Positions 5,614 through 7,651 of a stretch of DNA of 7,651 nucleotides are shown piece after piece. The stretch comes from Desulfobacterales bacterium (GTDB taxonomy: Bacteria; Desulfobacterota; Desulfobacteria; Desulfobacterales; Desulfosalsimonadaceae), in the NCBI GenBank assembly GCA_007127175.1, contig SKZX01000228.1, positions 1-7,651 on the forward strand, read 5' to 3'. How positions within the stretch are numbered: the first letter of the stretch is position 1; every line of letters begins with the position of its first letter. Both the position numbers and the translations under genes were made by a program. Below the pieces are notes generated by a model. The model saw only the letters and a list, made by a program, of their open reading frames with translations, ran no database searches and was not told the origin of the DNA.

Positions 5614-6303
5614 ATGGACATCATCATCGAAAGCCTCCCCCGGTTATTGAGCGGCAGCCTGATCACCATTCAGATCACTGCCCTGAGCGTTCTCATCGGT
5701 TTCTGCATGGCCATACCGCTGGCCGTGTTGCGCGTTTCGCCCAAGAAAATCCTTTCCTTGCCTGTATACGCCTTTACCTTCTACTTCAGGGGAACCCCCC
5801 TGCTGGTCCAGATATTTCTCATATATTACGGCAGCGGCCAGTTTATGGAGATCCTTCACGCCGCAGGGCTCTGGAGCCTGTTTCAGAGCGCATGGTTCTG
5901 CGCGGTTCTTGCGCTTACGCTCAACACGGCGGCCTACTCCACTGAAATCTTCCGGGGCGGCATCCAGGGCGTGCCGGCCGGCGAAATTGAAGCCGCCCGG
6001 GCCTGCGGCATGTCCGGAATCCGTCTCTACAGGCGAATCATCATCCCCAGGGCCATTCGCATTGCATGGCCGGCCTACACCAACGAGGTCATCTTTCTGC
6101 TCCAGGCGTCCTCCCTCGTTTCCATCATAACCGTCATGGACATTACCGGCGTGGCCAGGGAAATCGCTGCACGCAGTTTTGCCTTCTACGAAATCTATAT
6201 CTTCGCCGCTGTTCTCTACATTATTATCGTCTACGGCGTGCTGTGGGCATTCAGGCGCATCGAGCACCGCCTGAACGCCTATCTCCGGGTCGGAAGCGCC
6301 TGA
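5614..6303 (+). CDS. Polar amino acid ABC transporter permease (HisM-like)
   Basis: This 229-residue permease is the expected heterodimer partner of the preceding one. Hydrophobic segments cover about residues 12-39, 48-73, 92-106, 155-174 and 194-213. FTFYFRGTPLLVQIFLIYYG (54-73) and LTLNTAAYSTEIFRG (101-115) are typical of the HisM class, and the EAA loop EAARACGMSG...RRIIIP lies at 126-145. Its loop decapeptide is identical to that of the partner permease, as expected if both dock on one ATPase homodimer. The ATG at 5614 has GAGGAGG (5594-5600) rather far upstream, 13 nt away and inside the end of the previous gene, so coupled translation is likely. It ends 3 nt before the EamA transporter gene. 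Confidence 0.92.
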   Translation: MDIIIESLPRLLSGSLITIQITALSVLIGFCMAIPLAVLRVSPKKILSLPVYAFTFYFRGTPLLVQIFLIYYGSGQFMEILHAAGLWSLFQSAWFCAVLALTLNTAAYSTEIFRGGIQGVPAGEIEAARACGMSGIRLYRRIIIPRAIRIAWPAYTNEVIFLLQASSLVSIITVMDITGVAREIAARSFAFYEIYIFAAVLYIIIVYGVLWAFRRIEHRLNAYLRVGSA

Positions 6304-6306
6304 CCC

Positions 6307-7188
6307 ATGAACAGGCGCGTTCACCTCAGGGGCGATTTTCTTCTGCTGATCACGGCCATGATCTGGGGATCTACTTTCGTGGCTCAGAAAGTGGGCATGG
6401 ATCACATCGGCCCGTTCCTGTACACGGGAATCCGGTTTGCCATGGGCGCTCTGTTTTTAACGCCGTTCATGCTTTTTATGAGCCGTCACCGCCCCTTTGT
6501 CATCAAACATGCCAAGGGTCCGTCGCTCATAACGGCAGGAATGCTGGCAGGCACCCTGCTTTTTGCCGGCACCATCCTCCAGCAGATCGGCATCATTTAT
6601 ACCACGGCCGGAAAAGCGGGATTTATCACGGGGCTCTATGTTGTCATCGTACCCCTGCTGGGCCTGATATGGCGGTTAAGGCCCGGCATGAACGTCTGGG
6701 CGGGCGCTCTTCTGGCGGTTACGGGCCTCTACCTGCTGACCGTGCAGAACGGGTTTTCCCTGGGCATCGGGGATACCCTCGTTATCCTGTGCGCATTCAT
6801 GTATGCGCTGCACGTGCTGGCCATCGGCTGGCTCGCACCGCGCCTGGATGTGCTCAAGCTCGCGCTCATGCAGTTCTGGGTCTGCTCTGGCCTGAGCCTG
6901 GTGATCGGTCTTTTCGTTGAAGAGCTGACATGGACGGCGGTGAAAGGAGCGGCTGTACCCCTTCTTTATGGGGGCCTGCTTTCCGTGGGCGTCGGGTTTA
7001 CCCTCCAGGTCGTTGCCCAGCGGAAAGCCCCGCCGTCCCATGCAGCCATTATCATGAGCCTTGAAACGGTTTTTGCCGTAATTGCCGGCGTGATAATATT
7101 GGGGGAGGCCCTTTCCGCAAGGGGATGGGCCGGATGTGCCCTGATGTTGACCGGCATGCTCGCTTCACAGTTGGAAAGGCAAAGATGA
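6307..7188 (+). CDS. EamA/DMT superfamily transporter
   Basis: This 293-residue inner-membrane protein has the length and two-repeat layout of EamA (drug/metabolite transporter) proteins, with about ten hydrophobic segments. The first repeat opens with the family hallmark AMIWGSTFVAQK (17-28), followed by GIRFAMGALFLTPF (41-54). The second half ends in AAIIMSLETVFAVIAGVIILGE (246-267), the characteristic last-but-one helix pair. Family members mostly export amino acids or other metabolites, but some import, and the substrate cannot be told from sequence. The ATG lies 3 nt after the HisM-like stop with only a weak GGAAG upstream, suggesting translational coupling and operon membership. A role in amino acid export or exchange beside the importer is an inference from position. 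Confidence 0.9.
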   Translation: MNRRVHLRGDFLLLITAMIWGSTFVAQKVGMDHIGPFLYTGIRFAMGALFLTPFMLFMSRHRPFVIKHAKGPSLITAGMLAGTLLFAGTILQQIGIIYTTAGKAGFITGLYVVIVPLLGLIWRLRPGMNVWAGALLAVTGLYLLTVQNGFSLGIGDTLVILCAFMYALHVLAIGWLAPRLDVLKLALMQFWVCSGLSLVIGLFVEELTWTAVKGAAVPLLYGGLLSVGVGFTLQVVAQRKAPPSHAAIIMSLETVFAVIAGVIILGEALSARGWAGCALMLTGMLASQLERQR

Positions 7189-7197
7189 ACGCGCCTT

Positions 7198-7225
7198 TTG
7201 ACATCACAGGGACGCACATTATTAT
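7198..7225 (+). promoter_or_regulatory. Candidate sigma-70 promoter of the ABM-domain gene
   Basis: TTGACA (7198-7203, perfect) and TATTAT (7220-7225, 5 of 6) are separated by 16 nt. They lie just after the EamA gene stop, in the 145-nt gap before the ABM-domain gene, suggesting that this small gene is transcribed on its own with a leader of about 100 nt. The leader contains a CGGCCG-N12-CGGCCG inverted repeat (7276-7299) of unknown role. Confidence 0.5.
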
Positions 7226-7333
7226 TTGGTTTAGAAATACATACGGGATTTGTGAAAATCCAGCCCTGCTGAGCCCGGCCGTTTTTCAACATGCGGCCGA
7301 ATTCAATGACATACCCGCATTGGAGGATAAAAC

Positions 7334-7621
7334 ATGGCCATTAAAGTCATTATCCGCAGAAACGTCCCCGCAGAAGCCCGGGAAGATGTCTATCCGCTGT
7401 TCATCAAACTCAGGGAGCTGGCTGTAAAGCAGGACGGGTATATTTCGGGTGAGACCTTAAGAAATTTTGACGACCCCAACGATTATATCGTCATCAGCAC
7501 CTGGCGGTCCCTCGATGACTGGAAGGCCTGGGAGATGAACCCTGAAAGAAATGCCCTGCAAAACAATATTGACATGCTGATTGGCATCAAAACCGAATAC
7601 CGTGTTTACCATTATGCATGA
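7334..7621 (+). CDS. Antibiotic biosynthesis monooxygenase (ABM)-fold protein
   Basis: This 95-residue protein has the size and pattern of a single ABM ferredoxin-like barrel domain: an opening beta strand (AIKVIIRRNV), a helix with PLFIKLRELAVKQDGYISGE, a central strand YIVISTWRSLDDWKAWEMNPER (residues about 51-72) and a final strand TEYRVYHYA. The strand-turn with W-S-x-x-D-W-x-x-W is typical of ABM proteins. These usually dimerise; members include quinone or polyketide monooxygenases and haem-degrading enzymes, while many small stand-alone ones have no known reaction. No haem-ligand His can be assigned with confidence here. The start is firm: GGAGG (7322-7326) lies 7 nt before the ATG. The protein has no signal peptide and should be cytoplasmic. 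In a probable anaerobe an oxygen-using reaction is doubtful. Confidence 0.88.
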   Translation: MAIKVIIRRNVPAEAREDVYPLFIKLRELAVKQDGYISGETLRNFDDPNDYIVISTWRSLDDWKAWEMNPERNALQNNIDMLIGIKTEYRVYHYA

Positions 7622-7627
7622 ACCCGA

Positions 7628-7651
7628 AAAAGGGGACAGATTTATTTTTGA
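7628..7651. repeat. Probable edge of a dispersed REP/RAYT-type repeat (truncated by window end)
   Basis: The last bases contain AAAAAGGGGACAGATTTATT. From memory, this GGGGACAGATTTATTT-type motif flanks REP-associated tyrosine transposase (Y1_Tnp) genes or occurs as scattered copies in many proteobacterial and Desulfobacterota genomes. Only one end is in the window and no transposase is visible, so the call rests on motif recognition alone. Confidence 0.45.

Noticed and set aside
6066..6920. 284-codon plus-strand frame overlapping the permease and EamA genes
   Set aside because: Shifted frame within two genes that have clear family motifs; His/Arg/Gly-rich translation without domain character.
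7276..7299. CGGCCG-N12-CGGCCG hairpin as a terminator
   Set aside because: The stem is only 6 bp with a 12-nt loop and no T-run follows; it lies in the leader of the ABM-domain gene.

Overview
The window is high-GC bacterial DNA that looks like a strict anaerobe of the Desulfobacterota (sulfate-reducer type). I infer this from the cysteine-rich iron-sulfur proteins, the style of the dispersed repeats and the general protein resemblance; no rRNA or other phylogenetic marker is present, so the assignment is tentative. No tRNA, rRNA, CRISPR array or complete mobile element was seen.

Left part (1-2809, all minus strand). A three-gene redox cluster is transcribed leftwards: a GMC-family FAD oxidoreductase with a built-in ferredoxin-like four-cysteine motif (2809-1235), a 280-residue protein with two [4Fe-4S] motifs and a dense extra cysteine cluster (1178-336), and a membrane protein with four clustered cysteines whose start overlaps the preceding stop and which runs off the left edge (339-1). 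Together they suggest oxidation of an alcohol or sterol-like substrate by a flavoenzyme, with electrons passed through Fe-S centres towards the membrane. The substrate is unknown.

Middle intergenic region (2810-3185). This divergent, partly AT-rich region holds a good sigma-70-type promoter, a roughly 107-bp imperfect inverted-repeat element with a nested perfect hairpin, and a second promoter-like pair at the right edge of that element. The element extends the downstream ORF in frame, so the apparent longer N-terminus of the ATPase is probably not real.

Right part (3186-7188, plus strand). A polar amino acid ABC importer of the histidine/lysine/arginine/ornithine class is encoded in the order ATPase, periplasmic binding protein, permease, permease, followed 3 nt later by an EamA/DMT-family transporter. 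A strong hairpin followed by four T lies between the binding-protein gene and the first permease gene, a place where differential expression of binding protein over membrane components would be expected.

Right end (7189-7651). A small antibiotic-biosynthesis-monooxygenase (ABM) fold protein has its own promoter and a strong ribosome binding site. The window ends in a short sequence resembling the edge of a dispersed REP/RAYT-type repeat.
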